Assembly: GCA_051870875.1 (NCBI GenBank)
Contig: JBJECG010000050.1
Span: 1 to 64,000 of the forward strand
DNA from: Aphodosoma sp051870875
GTDB lineage: Bacteria > Bacteroidota > Bacteroidia > Bacteroidales > Paludibacteraceae
Reading direction: 5' to 3'
DNA length: 64,000 nucleotides
Shown here: positions 63,401 through 64,000 of the stretch, one piece after another
Layout of the letters: each line of letters starts with the position of its first letter
How positions within the stretch are numbered: the stretch's first letter is position 1
Notes under the pieces: generated by a model
Seen by the model: only the letters and a program-made list of their open reading frames with translations
Told to the model about the DNA's origin: nothing
Database searches by the model: none
Made by a program: the position numbers and the translations under genes

Positions 63401-63697
63401 GGAGCGTTCAGTCTGGCAAATGATCTGGGCATTGACATTCTCCCCCTCTACATACATGGGATGTTTGACATACTACCGAAATACGATTTCATGATACGCC
63501 GGGGGAATGCGACATTGGAAATAGGCGAACGGATTGACCATGACATATTTGCAGACAAAAATGACCGAGCCATAACAAACCTGATACACCACATGTATGT
63601 AGAAAAATATGCAGCAATCAGGCAACGGCTGGAAACCTCCGCATACCGCGCACCGTACATCGCCTACAAAAAGAAATACACGATAAACTTACAATAA
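60440..63697 (+). CDS. MMPL/RND exporter fused to a PlsC-like acyltransferase
   Basis: 1085 residues. Residues 1-850 form an MMPL-type transporter: one N-terminal helix, a periplasmic loop, helices with GIGSIIIGIAVNYPLHFIEH around 330-350, a second loop, and a second half with FGQGDDYTIFITEGLMYE. Residues ~855-1085 are a 1-acylglycerol-3-phosphate acyltransferase-like domain with H-x4-D (NHQSLLD, H905 to D910) and FPEGTR (971-976). The fusion suggests acylation and export of the product are coupled at the inner membrane, by inference. The next gene starts 11 bp later. Confidence 0.92.
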   Translation: MNLFLKIFDRLSDHRTIVYCAVGILLLLCIVSALQMNCNEDISAFMPLDKESAKYAEVFNNMSGQSTVAVVFNDISNSHPSDRISNIQSGIDALGEAIARRDHKKTIKNLRLHVDETAILDMLDDVWHTYPLLLTDEDYRHMDSLLNDTGYLQQQIKQDRQMLMLPTGGFTARSLPYDPLHLSIVIPDRLRQLNANSAYQTIDGYLMKDSTGIVLLDSPFGMSESGNNQKLQELLDSCINDVAAEYQTLEIAAIGAPLIAVTNAKQIKSDSRLAISLAIILILLVLYYSFRRISDLMWIGISVIAGWLFALGAISLIRDGISLIAIGIGSIIIGIAVNYPLHFIEHLKHESNMKEALKEMIPPLLIGNITTVSAFLCLILLDSQAMRDLGLFGALTLVGTILFVLICLPVFLNRRKARQRRPISNFTFGSLQIPAHNKHTKQVVFVMVTILTIIFGYFSTGTSFDSDMRNINYMTPRQRENLQFLTTNADSSNDSLDVIFAVAEGHTLDEALKSNERMIDRLKGYGEIRRLTSIAGLIPSDSLCTIRLEKWNNFWKVRHGILDRFNATVMENGFVPSAFSPFINMTENGVNPVTAEDNPIYKHIGHNFILHSGNGYKVVNFLHVDRNRMTDIKTKLGGALPNSCFIFSRADVSNHLVEILSDSFDYIGLVCGLTVFIFLCLSFHSIELSLLAFLPLAVSWIWILGIMQIFGIQFNIVNIILATLIFGQGDDYTIFITEGLMYEYTTGKKRLETYKNSVALSAVIMFIGIGSLIVSKHPAMRSLAEVSIIGMITVIIMTYYLPPLVFRWLTEKDGKRREYPVTLYRLTASLVAIITFICGAYIVITPYIYLIYNPFKKTTARENHLHKLIQHVSGFLVRHIPGVKFNETNTTGETFTKPAVIICNHQSLLDIPAIMQLSPKTVVLTNAREWNNPFYRKIIHAAEFYTISNGYDATLTHLKELVKKGYSIVVFPEGTRTPDGNIGRFHRGAFSLANDLGIDILPLYIHGMFDILPKYDFMIRRGNATLEIGERIDHDIFADKNDRAITNLIHHMYVEKYAAIRQRLETSAYRAPYIAYKKKYTINLQ

Positions 63698-63708
63698 CAA
63701 CATATAAT

Positions 63709-63936
63709 ATGAAAGATGAAATAAGACTTCTGCTGGAAGAAACTCTGCCACTGATAGATTTCGACTCACCGTTTCTTTTCTCAGAACTTGATTCGCTTGG
63801 TATCACAACCATACTGATGCTTCTGTCAGACAAATACGGCATAACGTTAGACCACAACGATGCCACACCCAAAAATTTGAAAAATCTCGACAACATAGTG
63901 GCTCTTGTAGAACGTAAAATTGCAGAAAGACAATGA
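63709..63936 (+). CDS. Acyl carrier protein 3 of the polyene cluster
   Basis: 75 residues, shorter than the other two. Attachment Ser29 in FSELDSLGITTILML. It overlaps the following acyl-activating ligase by 4 bp (ATGA at 63933), suggesting it is loaded by that ligase with the aryl starter, an inference from pairing. Confidence 0.85.
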   Translation: MKDEIRLLLEETLPLIDFDSPFLFSELDSLGITTILMLLSDKYGITLDHNDATPKNLKNLDNIVALVERKIAERQ

Positions 63937-64000
63937 CTGTCATGACATTGGAAGATTATCTTCACAGAAATGCCATACTGTACCCCGACAAGACAGCTGT
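63933..64000 (+). CDS. Acyl-activating (AMP-forming) ligase, N-terminus only
   Basis: The first 22 residues before the window ends, including EDYLHRNAILYPDKTA, match the opening of ANL-family adenylating enzymes. In aryl-polyene clusters such a ligase activates the aryl acid starter and transfers it to an ACP. Translation is coupled to ACP3. Only the first residues are visible, so specificity is unknown. Confidence 0.6.
   Translation, partial: MTVMTLEDYLHRNAILYPDKTA

Noticed and set aside
1..64000. tRNA genes, insertion sequences, prophage or CRISPR arrays
   Set aside because: No cloverleaf, transposase, integrase, terminal inverted repeat or regularly spaced repeat was seen in the gaps between genes.

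Overview
The window comes from a member of the Bacteroidetes, most likely order Bacteroidales. Promoters have the phylum's TAnnTTTG -7 box, two of them with a correctly spaced TTTG -33 box. Leader peptides and families (DUF1573, DUF4301, DUF4835, THUMP-like methyltransferase, four-subunit VorB-type 2-oxoacid:ferredoxin oxidoreductase, a GH77 enzyme with starch-binding domains in front, an S9 exopeptidase-like enzyme, an M13 lipoprotein) are typical of gut Bacteroidales. MeaB and a B12-dependent ribonucleotide reductase indicate cobalamin use. I cannot name family or genus. No tRNA, rRNA, IS element, prophage or CRISPR array was seen.

Layout. 1-402 (minus) holds the start-less edge of a fimbrillin-like gene. 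486-7233 (plus) carries a small acidic protein, a GT2 glycosyltransferase, a DUF1573 protein, MeaB, a PAP2 phosphatase, a class A PBP and FolB. 7350-9410 is an acyl-CoA synthetase (ADP-forming type), converging on dgkA-recG (minus, 9524-11993) across a symmetric terminator. 12231-14578 (plus) couples an orphan ABC ATPase to NfeD. 14604-24364 (minus) is a long run nrdJ - malQ - secreted unknown - DUF4301 - comEC. YitT and Ogt follow on minus, then a THUMP-like methyltransferase on plus. 27972-30800 (minus) is the four-gene ferredoxin oxidoreductase operon, then pepO, thrS and an unknown gene. 36459-42849 (minus) is antiporter - unknown - coaC - coaB - DUF4835 - recN - a 59-residue winged-helix protein, with a sirtuin beyond it. 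44043-49850 (plus) holds aminopeptidase P, a porin-like barrel and an S9 peptidase.

From 50136 to the right edge, all on plus and mostly overlapping, lies an aryl-polyene/flexirubin-type biosynthetic gene cluster, cut by the window end. Ketoreductase, two ketosynthases, two hotdog dehydratase-like proteins, three acyl carrier proteins and the first residues of an acyl-activating ligase would build a polyene chain. A methyltransferase would decorate the head. An LpxL-like acyltransferase, a PlsC-like acyltransferase fused to an MMPL exporter, a GT2 glycosyltransferase, an SMR/EamA-like membrane protein and a LolA-like carrier would attach the product to a lipid and move it to the outer membrane. 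Unusual points are that both ketosynthases carry an extra ketosynthase-like C-terminal half, the exporter and acyltransferase are one polypeptide, one dehydratase has Gln where FabZ has its catalytic Glu, and two secreted proteins of unknown role are embedded. No aromatic ammonia-lyase or dialkylresorcinol gene is in the window, so the aryl starter source lies outside or is different.
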